DNA of 12,870 nt. Origin: Sphingomonas sp. Lineage in GTDB: Bacteria; Pseudomonadota; Alphaproteobacteria; Sphingomonadales; Sphingomonadaceae. The translations under genes and the position numbers were made by a program. This document shows, one piece after another, positions 1-6,969 of this stretch (the stretch's first letter is position 1; each line of letters begins with the position of its first letter). The notes under the pieces are model-generated. The model was not told the DNA's origin and ran no database searches. It saw nothing but the letters and a program-made list of their open reading frames with translations. The stretch is taken from positions 1-12,870 of the forward strand of contig PNLG01000068.1 of assembly GCA_013822915.1 (NCBI GenBank), read 5' to 3'.

Positions 1-248
1 CCCTTTTCGAAATCCAGCCCGCTTTCCAGCGCGAACAAAATCGTCAGCGCGCGCGAAATCTTCTCGCTCTTGACGCTTTGATTGCCGAGCCGGATCGCTG
101 AGGCAACCGCCCCGAGCGCGCGGTTAAGCTCTTCATACATCACCTGAACCAGCGCATGCGGATCGCCCGTTGCGGTGCGGCCAGCCACGTCGATCGAGCG
201 ATAGGCGGTGTCGGCGCTGCCCGCGCGCGCGGTTGCATAGCCCAGCAT
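1..248 (-). CDS. fliS: Flagellin chaperone FliS, 5' part (gene runs off the left edge)
   Basis: FliS is a small cytoplasmic helical-bundle chaperone that binds the C-terminal end of newly made flagellin, keeps it unfolded and delivers it to the export gate. The reading frame starts at the ATG at 248-246 and stays open to position 1, giving about 82 residues, roughly two thirds of the usual length of about 130. It begins MLGYATARAGSADTAYRSID. Family-typical features are the DPHALVQVMYEELNRAL stretch near residues 30-45 (normally SPhkLi.mLydga), the SVKSEKISRALTIL helix, and the LDFEKG signature near residue 80. The start overlaps the fliD stop in a TGATG arrangement, and no clear Shine-Dalgarno sequence is visible, so translation is probably coupled to fliD. 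The partner flagellin gene is not in the window. Identification is firm; the C-terminus is unseen. Confidence 0.9.
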   Translation of the reverse strand, partial: MLGYATARAGSADTAYRSIDVAGRTATGDPHALVQVMYEELNRALGAVASAIRLGNQSVKSEKISRALTILFALESGLDFEK

Positions 249-1669
249 CAATTATCGCCCGTGCGCGGCTGAAATACCTGCGTCAGCAGCGCCTGTGTCT
301 GGCGATAGGCGGCGACCTGCGCATCCGAGCTGCTGAACTGGCGGGTCAGGCGCGCGCGCAGCACTTCGGTTTCGCTCGCGACGCGGTCCAGCGCCTCGGC
401 AATGGTCTCTTGCTGATCGGTATAGCGATCGATCGTTGCGCCAAGCCCGGTCGACGCGCTGACGGCCGGGTCGGCAATTGCCTGAAACGCGGCCGCCAGC
501 CCGCCGCCGCTGGCGCCGGTTCCGTTGGCGAACAATGCCTCCACGGCCTCCGGAAAATCGCGTAGCGCTGCGTCAAGCCGTTCGGTGCGCACCGAAATCG
601 TGCCGTCGCGGTTCGTGCTGACGCCAATGTCGGACAGTGTGCGCGGCGCGCCCGTGACGGTGGTGGTGCTGAGCTGTGTCAGGTTCAGCCGACCAAGTGC
701 TGCCCCGAACGACCGCGCCGCGGCGTCACCGCGCAACGGGCCGTCGACCGCATTGGTCTGCGCCCGCAAATTGGCCTGCAGATTGTTGAACGCGGCGACA
801 TAGTCGTTCACCACCTGACGCAGCGTATCGGTCGGTGTGCTGCTGGTCAGCGAGACCGTGGTGCCAACGCTTGCCGCCACCAGGTCGAGCTTCACACCGT
901 CGACCAGATCGCTGACCGAATTGGTCGACCGTTTCAGCGCGGTGCCATCGACCGCGACAATCGCGTCCTGCGCGGCGGTGCCAAGGGTAGACCCGACCCC
1001 GACGTTCAGCGCGGCCAACCCTTCCGCCCCCGCATCCTCGGTGGCGGTCAGGGTGAAGGCCTGCGCCTCGCCTGTCGCCCCTTTGAGCGCGAGCCGGGCG
1101 CCGGCGGAATCCGAAATGATCGTCGCGGTAACACCAGCGTCCGCTGCATTGATGGCAGCGGCAATCCCCTCCAGGCTTGAATTGCTGCTGTCGATCGTGA
1201 CGTCGACCGCCGCGCTGGTCCCTGCGGTAAAGCCGGTGATCGCCCCGTCGGCCGTTGTCGCCGTGCCGAGTTGCAGCGTCAGCGTGCCGGTGCCGATGGC
1301 GGCGGTGCGATCGGCGACGGGCGCGCTGGCGGTGGCCTGCGCCTGGGCGAGCTGGCGGACTTCCAACTGGGTCGACACGCCCGACAGCCGCGCACCCGAA
1401 ATCGCGGTGGCGCGCACGATGTTGGTGTTCGAACTCGTCGCCTGCGCCGAAACCGTGCCGCCGGTGGCAAGCGTCTTCAGCCCCTCGACAAAGCTGTTAA
1501 TGTCGCTGCGCAGCGTACCAGCGGACGAAATCTGGGCCGAAAGTGCCTGATTCTGGCGGTTGAGCGTGCTGTTGCGTGCCTGAAAATTCGCCGCCACCAG
1601 ATCATTGACGAGCGCGCTGATGTTGATGCCAGAGCCTGCGCCCAGCGTATTGACGATCGAGTCAGTCAT
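248..1669 (-). CDS. fliD: Flagellar filament cap protein FliD (hook-associated protein 2)
   Basis: FliD is exported through the flagellar channel and forms the oligomeric cap at the filament tip, under which flagellin subunits fold and insert. The 473-residue product has the family layout: an N-terminal domain at about residues 10-105 beginning with the typical GSGINISALVNDLVAANF segment, a variable middle containing a flagellin hook IN-like stretch at about 155-208 (SLEGIAAAINAADAGVTATI), and a C-terminal domain at about 235-450 that ends in a predicted helical, coiled-coil region (about 410-460) rich in Q, E and R. Length matches the family. As expected for an axial protein it lacks a Sec signal and is rich in Ser, Thr and Ala. 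The ATG start lies 49 bases after the flhB stop, and the gene ends in a TGATG overlap with fliS. FliD and FliS are normally late-stage products, so their position behind export-gate genes is notable. Confidence 0.96.
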   Translation of the reverse strand: MTDSIVNTLGAGSGINISALVNDLVAANFQARNSTLNRQNQALSAQISSAGTLRSDINSFVEGLKTLATGGTVSAQATSSNTNIVRATAISGARLSGVSTQLEVRQLAQAQATASAPVADRTAAIGTGTLTLQLGTATTADGAITGFTAGTSAAVDVTIDSSNSSLEGIAAAINAADAGVTATIISDSAGARLALKGATGEAQAFTLTATEDAGAEGLAALNVGVGSTLGTAAQDAIVAVDGTALKRSTNSVSDLVDGVKLDLVAASVGTTVSLTSSTPTDTLRQVVNDYVAAFNNLQANLRAQTNAVDGPLRGDAAARSFGAALGRLNLTQLSTTTVTGAPRTLSDIGVSTNRDGTISVRTERLDAALRDFPEAVEALFANGTGASGGGLAAAFQAIADPAVSASTGLGATIDRYTDQQETIAEALDRVASETEVLRARLTRQFSSSDAQVAAYRQTQALLTQVFQPRTGDN

Positions 1670-1680
1670 GCAACACCCCG

Positions 1681-1686
1681 CTTCCT
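1681..1686 (-). promoter_or_regulatory. Possible ribosome binding site for fliD
   Basis: Read on the minus strand the sequence is AGGAAG, 11 bases before the fliD ATG at 1669. That spacing is somewhat long. A second candidate, GGGGTG at 1674-1679, lies only 4 bases from the start. Either could serve, and neither is ideal. The existence of a 49-base leader suggests fliD is initiated independently rather than by coupling to flhB. Confidence 0.4.
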
Positions 1687-1718
1687 ACCCATTTGAAACG
1701 ACCGGCGACGGCCAAAGC

Positions 1719-2855
1719 TTAGCCATTTTCAGCAATTTTCACGCCATTTTCGTCAAAACGCGCGCCCGGCGGCACATCGACGGGCGGCGGTGCTGCCCCC
1801 GGCGCGCCGGTAAGGCCGAACACGAACGCCAGCACGGTCGCGATCGCTTGATACAAGTCGTCGCGAATTTCCTGCCCCTCGCGCGTGGTGTAGTATAGCG
1901 CGCGGGCGAGCATCGGATATTCTAGGCACGGCACACGCGATTCCGCTGCCAGTTCGCGGATCGCCAGCGCAATTTCGCCGCGCCCCTTGGCGACCACTAC
2001 CGGCACCTGATCCTTGCCCCGTTCATAGCGCAGCGCGACCGAAAAGTGAGTCGGATTGGTCAGCACGACATCGGCCTTGGCAATGACTTTGCGCAGGTTG
2101 CGCTTGGCAATGTCGTGCCGCCGCTGGCGCTGTGCGTTCTTGGCCTCGGGATTGCCCTCGGTTTCCTTGTGCTCGTCCTTGACCTGTTGCTTGGTCATGC
2201 GCAGCTTCTGGAACAATTGGACCATCTGCACCGGCACATCGACCATCGCGATCAGCACCAAGCCGCCCGCCATCGCGAACAACGCGGTTGTCAACATCCC
2301 GCCCAGCGACGCCACGCTGGCGCGCACATCGGTGGAGACCAGCCCGACCGACTGCGCCATGATCTGCACCAGCATGTAATAGCCGATCGCACCGAGCAGC
2401 ACGACCTTCAGCAGTGATTTGCCAAGCTCAATCCACCCCGTCGGCCCGAAAATCCGCTTCAGCCCCGATGCCGGGTTGATCCGCGATGCCTTGGGCGCGA
2501 TCAGCTTGCCGTTAAAGCTCAGCGCACCCAGCCCGGCCTGGCTGAGAATGGCGGCAACCACGGCAATCACCAGCAGCGCGATGATCGACGGCGCGATCTG
2601 CCACCCCGCCGACGCAAGCGGGCGCAGCGGTTGAAAATCGTCGATGTCGCGCGCGTCAAAGCGAAAGCTCGACACCATCAGCGCTTCGCACGCGGCAAAT
2701 AACTGCGGCCCGAACAGCGCGAGCCAGCCAATCCCGGCCAGCACCGTAAGCGCGGTGGCAAATTCACGGCTGCGAAGAAGTTGCCCCTCATTAAACGCGT
2801 CCTTGCGACGCTTGGCTGTTGGGCGTTCTGTTTTTTCGCCTGCCTCCTCCGCCAT
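1719..2855 (-). CDS. flhB: Flagellar type III export gate protein and substrate-specificity switch FlhB
   Basis: FlhB is an inner-membrane component of the flagellar type III export gate. Its cytoplasmic domain cleaves itself at an NPTH motif and, together with FliK, switches export from rod/hook to filament substrates. The 378-residue product begins with the conserved charged segment around EKTERPTAKRRKDA (residues 7-20). Hydrophobic segments lie at about 33-57, 88-106, 147-168 and 185-206. The conserved cytoplasmic helix is at about 211-262, and the autocleavage site NPTH is at 267-270 within VVLTNPTHFSVALRYERG. Everything needed for cleavage is present. The C-terminal tail after about residue 347 is rich in Pro and Gly. 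Total length is close to the usual 350-385. The ATG overlaps the fliR stop (TGATG), which implies translational coupling. FlhB is placed directly after FliR, as in many bacteria, but flhA does not follow it here. Confidence 0.97.
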   Translation of the reverse strand: MAEEAGEKTERPTAKRRKDAFNEGQLLRSREFATALTVLAGIGWLALFGPQLFAACEALMVSSFRFDARDIDDFQPLRPLASAGWQIAPSIIALLVIAVVAAILSQAGLGALSFNGKLIAPKASRINPASGLKRIFGPTGWIELGKSLLKVVLLGAIGYYMLVQIMAQSVGLVSTDVRASVASLGGMLTTALFAMAGGLVLIAMVDVPVQMVQLFQKLRMTKQQVKDEHKETEGNPEAKNAQRQRRHDIAKRNLRKVIAKADVVLTNPTHFSVALRYERGKDQVPVVVAKGRGEIALAIRELAAESRVPCLEYPMLARALYYTTREGQEIRDDLYQAIATVLAFVFGLTGAPGAAPPPVDVPPGARFDENGVKIAENG

Positions 2856-3628
2856 CAGCCGAGCACCAGGCTTTTGGCGGCCGCCAGCCCCTCACGCACG
2901 ATGACCACCATATAATCGCCCATCGCCGGAAACGCGATCACCAGCGCGACGACCCCGACTGCAAGGCTCATGGGTAGCCCGACCGCAAACAGATTAAGCG
3001 CCGGCGCCGACCGCGACAGCATCCCGACAATCAGGTTGAGACACAGCAGCAAAAACCCGACCGGCAGCGCGAGCAGAAACCCGGCCGAAAATGTATAACC
3101 GCCAAACATCGCAATGTCGCGCAACTGCCCCGCCGCAAGCCAGGCCCGCCCCGGCGGCAGCGCGGTATAGCTTTGGACGATCAGCTCGACGAGCATCAGA
3201 TGCCCGTTCACCGACAGGAACAACAGCGTCAGCAATGTCGACATGAACATGCCAAGCGCCGTCGATGACGTCCCGTTTTGCGGGTCGAGCGCCGAGGCAA
3301 AGCCAATGCCCATCGAATTGCCGATCAACTCACCCGCCAGCAACGGCGCGGCAAACGCGATTTGGAGGACAAAGCCGATGGCGAGGCCGACCAGCGCCTC
3401 GGCCGCGACCGCGAGGAAAGTGGTGATCGCAAATATTTGCGGCGGGGCGGCAACCGTCTGCGTGCCGAGCACCAGCACGCCGATCGCCCCGGACAGACCA
3501 ATCCGCGCCTGAAGCGGCACTGACACCGCGCCAAATATGGGCGCGGCGACAAAGGTTGCGCCAACGCGCACCATCACGAACAGCAACGCCCAAAGCTGGG
3601 GCTCGATGGAAAGGCCGAAGCCGAACAC
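2855..3628 (-). CDS. fliR: Flagellar export gate protein FliR
   Basis: FliR is a multi-pass inner-membrane protein that assembles with FliP and FliQ into the helical export-gate core at the centre of the MS ring. The 257-residue product has hydrophobic segments throughout. Family landmarks are the segment AGELIGNSMGIGFASALDPQ at about residues 98-117 and LSVNGHLMLVELIVQSY at about 138-154. The start is a GTG at 3628-3626, directly after the fliQ TAA with no base between them. A GTGAAG stretch just upstream may act as a weak ribosome binding site. The next in-frame ATG would remove the first transmembrane helix, so the GTG is preferred. The stop overlaps the flhB start by one base. Length matches the usual 250-265. 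Confidence 0.95.
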   Translation of the reverse strand: MFGFGLSIEPQLWALLFVMVRVGATFVAAPIFGAVSVPLQARIGLSGAIGVLVLGTQTVAAPPQIFAITTFLAVAAEALVGLAIGFVLQIAFAAPLLAGELIGNSMGIGFASALDPQNGTSSTALGMFMSTLLTLLFLSVNGHLMLVELIVQSYTALPPGRAWLAAGQLRDIAMFGGYTFSAGFLLALPVGFLLLCLNLIVGMLSRSAPALNLFAVGLPMSLAVGVVALVIAFPAMGDYMVVIVREGLAAAKSLVLG

Positions 3629-3898
3629 TTACTTCACCAGATCCGGGATCCGCTCAAACACCCCGATCGTGAAATCGCTGAGCAAGCCAAGGATCATCGC
3701 CCCGAAAATCACCAGCGACACCGCCACCACCACCAGCTTTGGCACAAAGGTCAGCGTCTGTTCGTTGATCGACGTTGCTGCCTGCACCATGCCGAGGATC
3801 AGGCCCGAAAGCAGCGCCGGGATCAGGATGGGGGCCGCCGCCAGCGCGAGCACCCAGAGCGCCTCATGCGCGACGGTCAGGAAATATTGGCTGTCCAT
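3629..3898 (-). CDS. fliQ: Flagellar export gate protein FliQ
   Basis: FliQ is a two-helix inner-membrane protein, present in several copies in the FliP5-FliQ4-FliR1 export gate core. The 89-residue product is exactly of family size. Two hydrophobic hairpin segments lie at about residues 14-38 and 55-75, joined by the strongly conserved motif QAATSINEQTLTFVPK at 39-54. The ATG is 7 bases downstream of a strong GAGGTGA Shine-Dalgarno sequence that overlaps the fliP stop codon, and the gene ends directly against the fliR GTG. Identification is unambiguous. Confidence 0.97.
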   Translation of the reverse strand: MDSQYFLTVAHEALWVLALAAAPILIPALLSGLILGMVQAATSINEQTLTFVPKLVVVAVSLVIFGAMILGLLSDFTIGVFERIPDLVK

Positions 3899-3905
3899 TG
3901 GCGCA

Positions 3906-3912
3906 TCACCTC
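3906..3912 (-). promoter_or_regulatory. Strong ribosome binding site of fliQ, overlapping the fliP stop
   Basis: The minus strand reads GAGGTGA here, a near-perfect Shine-Dalgarno match, with 7 bases to the fliQ ATG. Its TGA is also the stop codon of fliP. It is the clearest ribosome binding site in the export-gate block, which fits the need for more copies of FliQ than of FliR per gate. Confidence 0.75.
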
Positions 3913-4775
3913 ATGAAACTATTGGCAAGACTGCCCATCGCCAGCGCCCAGCCATCGACGAGCACGAACAACAGCAGTTTGAACGGCAGCGAAATAATCG
4001 TCGGCGACACCATCATCATGCCCAGCGCCATCAGGACGGAGGCGACAATCAGGTCGATGACGATGAAGGGCAGAAAGATGAGGAAACCGATCTGAAACGC
4101 GGTTTTGAGCTCGCTGGTGACAAAGGACGGCAGCAGCACCGAATAGGGCACGTCCGCCGGATTGGCATAGGGGCCGGATTTCGCAATCTGCGCGAACAGC
4201 GCAATGTCTTTCTTGCGGGTTTGTTTGAGCATGAAGCCGTGGAGCGGCAAGGCCGCCGTCTTGATCATTTCGGTCGCGCCAATGCGGCCATCGGCATAGG
4301 GCTGGATCGCGGTTTTGTTCATCACTTCGATCGTCGGCGCCATCACGAACAGCGACAGAAACAGCGACAGCCCGATCAGCACTTGGTTGGGCGGCGTTTG
4401 CTGCAATCCCAAGGCCTGGCGCAACAGCGACAAAACAATGATGATGCGGGTAAAGCTGCTCATCATCAGCAATATGCCGGGCAGGACCGACAACAGCCCC
4501 ATGATGATGAGGATTTGCAACGACAGCGCCAGCGGCGCCTTGCCCCCGCCCAAATCGCCCAGCGCGCGGTCCACCGCATCGCCAACGCCGGGCGCGGCGG
4601 GCGCAGGCGGCGCGGGCACGACCTGCGCGACCCCCGGCACGGCGATGACGAGTGCGGCAATCAACGCGAGCAGAACCAGCACCCAGCGCGCAGTCGCACC
4701 ACGCCGCGCGGGCGCGGCCTCACGAAACAGGCTTGGCGCGTCGGCAGGGCGCAAGCGGCGGACCGACGGCGTCAT
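3906..4775 (-). CDS. fliP: Flagellar export gate protein FliP, with extended N-terminus
   Basis: FliP forms the pentameric core of the flagellar export gate in the inner membrane. The 289-residue product carries the family signature SSFTRIIIVLSLLRQALGLQ at about 106-125, followed by TPPNQVLIGLSLFLSLFVMAP, a periplasmic region at about 150-225, and the C-terminal membrane hairpin ending VDGWALAMGSLANSF. FliP is known to be made with a cleavable signal peptide. Here a hydrophobic stretch at about 31-46 ends near GVAQ, a plausible cleavage region. It is preceded by an unusually long, Arg-rich n-region of about 30 residues, so the protein exceeds the usual length of about 245-250. There is no other in-frame ATG before the core domain. 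The ATG overlaps the fliO stop as ATGA, implying coupling to fliO. Confidence 0.96.
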   Translation of the reverse strand: MTPSVRRLRPADAPSLFREAAPARRGATARWVLVLLALIAALVIAVPGVAQVVPAPPAPAAPGVGDAVDRALGDLGGGKAPLALSLQILIIMGLLSVLPGILLMMSSFTRIIIVLSLLRQALGLQQTPPNQVLIGLSLFLSLFVMAPTIEVMNKTAIQPYADGRIGATEMIKTAALPLHGFMLKQTRKKDIALFAQIAKSGPYANPADVPYSVLLPSFVTSELKTAFQIGFLIFLPFIVIDLIVASVLMALGMMMVSPTIISLPFKLLLFVLVDGWALAMGSLANSFMR

Positions 4776-5026
4776 TTATCGCCCCGGTCGATCAGCGTCA
4801 CGCCGCCACGCCCGACCGAGACGAGCAATTTGCGCCCCTCAAACTCGAGCACCGCCAGCTTGACGCCGGGCGACACCATCATCGTTTCCTTCACGCTCAG
4901 CATGCGGTCGCCCGACTGGCCGGGAATCCGTTCCTGAAGGCGGCGCCACAAATAAAGCGACCCGATCATCAAGCCGCAGACCAGCGGCAGCATAACCGCC
5001 AGCTTCAGGATATATTCCCACATCAT
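4772..5026 (-). CDS. fliO: Flagellar export gate assembly protein FliO
   Basis: FliO is a small bitopic membrane protein that helps FliP oligomerise during export-gate assembly and is not part of the finished gate. The 84-residue product has one hydrophobic segment at about residues 5-27. It is followed by a cytoplasmic domain with the family pattern MLSVKETMMVSPGVKLAVLE and then GRKLLVSVGRGGVTLI. It is shorter than the E. coli protein (about 120 residues) but within the range for alphaproteobacteria as I know them. Two tandem ATG codons open the frame (5026-5024 and 5023-5021), and either could be used. The first lies 2 bases after the fliN TAG. Position between fliN and fliP, with the ATGA overlap to fliP, supports the assignment of this weakly conserved protein. 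Confidence 0.88.
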   Translation of the reverse strand: MMWEYILKLAVMLPLVCGLMIGSLYLWRRLQERIPGQSGDRMLSVKETMMVSPGVKLAVLEFEGRKLLVSVGRGGVTLIDRGDK

Positions 5027-5028
5027 GG

Positions 5029-5325
5029 CTATCGGCTCGCGCGTTTTTCGGGGCTGACCAGCTCGGTCATGCGCACGCCAAAGCGTTCGCCCACCGTCAC
5101 CACTTCGCCGCGGCCGATGAGCGTGCCGTTGACGAACACGTCGAGCAGATCATTGGCTTGGCGGTCGAGCTCGATCACGCTCATTTCGCCCAGCGCCAGC
5201 AATTCGCGCAGCGACAGGCTGGTCGAGCCGATTTCCACGGTCAATTTGACGTCAACATCCTGAAGCAGCCGGAAATTGGCGGCCACGGCACCGTCGACGG
5301 GAAATCCGCCGGTCAGGTCGTTCAT
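5029..5325 (-). CDS. fliN: Flagellar motor switch protein FliN
   Basis: FliN forms the lower part of the cytoplasmic C-ring with FliM. It takes part in direction switching and docks the FliH-FliI export complex. The 98-residue product is nearly all SPOA (surface presentation of antigens) domain, at about residues 22-90. It has the typical course DVDVKLTVEIGSTSLSLREL, then LGEMSVIELDRQANDLLDV, FVNGTLIGRGEVV and FGVRMTELV. It lacks the long N-terminal extension of the 137-residue E. coli FliN. The ATG overlaps the fliM stop as ATGA, so translation is probably coupled. Identification is firm. Confidence 0.97.
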   Translation of the reverse strand: MNDLTGGFPVDGAVAANFRLLQDVDVKLTVEIGSTSLSLRELLALGEMSVIELDRQANDLLDVFVNGTLIGRGEVVTVGERFGVRMTELVSPEKRASR

Positions 5326-6281
5326 TCGGTGTCCCCTTCATTCTTGATCGCAAGCTGTGAAATCTTGATCGCGGCCCGGCCATTGGCTGTGCCAACCGTG
5401 CCCAGCCCCAGCCGGTTATTGCCCACCATCACCGGCACATCGGCGCCAAAGCTGATCGGGATGACGTCGCCGGGCTGCAGCTCCATCAGCCGGGCAAGCG
5501 AGATGACCGGCTCGTCGAGCACCGAGCGCACCGGAAAGCGAACCGCCATTGCCGCGCGGGTAAGCCCGGTGCGCCACGCGGGATCGGGATCGGCCGAACG
5601 GCTGACGACTTTGCCGGTCAATTGCGGGGCGTGCGGTTTCAGCGCCGCGACGGGATACAGCACGTCAAGAAAGGTCGGCTTGCCGCCGGCCGCCGAAATG
5701 CCAAAGCGCGTGACGATCATCGCGTCATCGGCGTCGAAACTGGCGAGCAGCGCGGGATTGGATTCGGGATGACCGGGGGCAAAGTCGATCTTGGCCAGCG
5801 GTTCCCACGCCGCGCGCAAAGGCGTGGCGAGCATCCCGCCCAACCGCACGATCATGGCGTCTGCGGCCGGCGAGAATTCATTCGGCACATGGTGTGGCGC
5901 TTCCCCATGCCCACCAAAAAACAGATCCAGCAGCTCGAGAACGAACTTGCCGTCAACCACCATCAGCGCCCGCCCTGGCAGCGGCGCCATAATCAGCGGC
6001 AGCCAAGCGGTCAACGTTTCGGGGCGCTCGGCGCGGTAATCGGCGAAGCGCTGCACCACCAGCGGCTCGGCCCAAACGCGCAGCTCGCGCCGCAGCAACG
6101 GTTCGAACACGCCCCGCATCGACCGCGCGAACAGCGCGGACAAATGCTGGAGCGTGTGCAAATCGCCAAAGGGGTTCAGATTCTGCTGGCCCAGCACGGC
6201 CGTGCGCGCGATCAGCGGCCCGGCACGTTCTTTCGCACGCCGATCGACGGCGATGTCCAGATCTGAACCCTCGTTAACCAT
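5322..6281 (-). CDS. fliM: Flagellar motor switch protein FliM, lacking the usual CheY-binding N-terminal motif
   Basis: FliM is the middle C-ring protein that links FliG above to FliN below and normally receives phospho-CheY. The 319-residue product has a CheC-like middle domain at about 35-225, with the FliG-contacting GGHG motif at residues 123-126 (family GGxG). A C-terminal SPOA domain at about 241-312 contains FPVRSVLDEPVISLARLMEL and ends in GTVGTANGRAAIKI. The first 30 residues are MVNEGSDLDIAVDRRAKERA and beyond. They do not contain the LSQ(D/E)EIDALL motif that in most FliM proteins captures phospho-CheY; only an acidic DLDI stretch is present. The start is the ATG 3 bases after the fliL stop, with GTGAGAC upstream as a modest ribosome binding site. 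No upstream in-frame extension within this gap could supply the missing motif. Confidence 0.95.
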   Translation of the reverse strand: MVNEGSDLDIAVDRRAKERAGPLIARTAVLGQQNLNPFGDLHTLQHLSALFARSMRGVFEPLLRRELRVWAEPLVVQRFADYRAERPETLTAWLPLIMAPLPGRALMVVDGKFVLELLDLFFGGHGEAPHHVPNEFSPAADAMIVRLGGMLATPLRAAWEPLAKIDFAPGHPESNPALLASFDADDAMIVTRFGISAAGGKPTFLDVLYPVAALKPHAPQLTGKVVSRSADPDPAWRTGLTRAAMAVRFPVRSVLDEPVISLARLMELQPGDVIPISFGADVPVMVGNNRLGLGTVGTANGRAAIKISQLAIKNEGDTE

Positions 6282-6284
6282 GTC

Positions 6285-6929
6285 TCACTGAACAACGAAA
6301 TTGGTAAAGTAGACGTTACCAGCGCCGCCAAAACCTTCTTTTTGCTTCAGCACGGCGTTGATCGCGTGGACCAGATGGATCTGGAGCGCGCGCTTGCCCT
6401 GCACCGTGAACACCTGTTCCTCGGTCGCATCGCCAAGCGCGAGCAGAATGGCCGAACGCACCGCAATCTCGTGCGTTTTGATCGATTCGATCACCCGCTC
6501 GTCATAGGGGGTTGAAATCGCGATGCCGACCTGGATGAAATGGACGCTGTCGCGCAGGTTCGACGTGAATTCCTTTTCCATGGTGTAATAGGTGGAGGCG
6601 AATTTGTCGCCGCCCGCGCCCATTGGCCCGTGGCTCGCCGCCGCACCGCCGCCGCCGCCATGGCCGCCCTCGCCACCGCCCGAAGCGCTGACCCGCTTTT
6701 CCTCGCTCTTGGGGACAAGCTTGGGTTTGTCATACACTGGCTCGGCCGCATGAGCGCCGCCATGCCCGCCGAACATGCCCGATTGCATGGCATAAAGCCC
6801 GCCTGCGACCCCGCCGCCGACCAGCACGAGCACCCCCACCACCAGGATGACGATCTTCATCATCCCGCCCTTTTTCTTTGAGCTCCCGCCGTCTTCGGTT
6901 GCTGCTTCCTTCGCTGGTGCCTTTGCCAT
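6285..6929 (-). CDS. fliL: Flagellar basal body-associated protein FliL, with Gly/His-rich linker
   Basis: FliL is a bitopic inner-membrane protein that surrounds the stator units at the basal body and supports motor torque. The 214-residue product has a short Lys-rich cytoplasmic tail (1-24), one membrane helix at about 25-47, a long low-complexity periplasmic linker at about 51-107, and a stomatin-like FliL domain at about 108-214. The domain contains YYTMEKEFTSNLRD, FIQVGIAIS and the family ending NVYFTNFVVQ. The linker is rich in glycine and has histidines at 56, 60, 90 and 100, and makes the protein longer than the roughly 155-residue E. coli FliL. The ATG has a good AGGGGA ribosome binding site 6 bases upstream, and the gene is separated from fliK by 31 bases. 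Confidence 0.95.
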   Translation of the reverse strand: MAKAPAKEAATEDGGSSKKKGGMMKIVILVVGVLVLVGGGVAGGLYAMQSGMFGGHGGAHAAEPVYDKPKLVPKSEEKRVSASGGGEGGHGGGGGAAASHGPMGAGGDKFASTYYTMEKEFTSNLRDSVHFIQVGIAISTPYDERVIESIKTHEIAVRSAILLALGDATEEQVFTVQGKRALQIHLVHAINAVLKQKEGFGGAGNVYFTNFVVQ

Positions 6930-6935
6930 GTCTTT

Positions 6936-6941
6936 TCCCCT
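6936..6941 (-). promoter_or_regulatory. Ribosome binding site of fliL
   Basis: The minus strand reads AGGGGA with 6 bases to the fliL ATG at 6929, in the 31-base gap after fliK. It supports this ATG and indicates independent initiation rather than coupling to fliK. Confidence 0.65.
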
Positions 6942-6954
6942 AGCTTTTCAATAA

Positions 6955-6969
6955 ATCGCGTTACGCGAT
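6955..6969. repeat. Short inverted repeat centred on the fliK stop codon
   Basis: The sequence ATCGCG-TTA-CGCGAT is a perfect 6-base inverted repeat around a 3-base centre that is the complement of the fliK TAA. In RNA it could form only a small hairpin with a tight loop, and no U-tract follows, so it is not a convincing terminator. It may be chance in GC-rich DNA. Confidence 0.35.

Noticed and set aside
1690..1720. Possible sigma-54 promoter ahead of fliD
   Set aside because: A TGGC is present on the minus strand, but the matching TTGC element at the right spacing is missing.
3537..4937. Open frame of 466 codons on the plus strand
   Set aside because: It is opposite fliQ, fliP and fliO, with a very skewed Gln/His/Arg composition and no domain. 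It is an antisense shadow.
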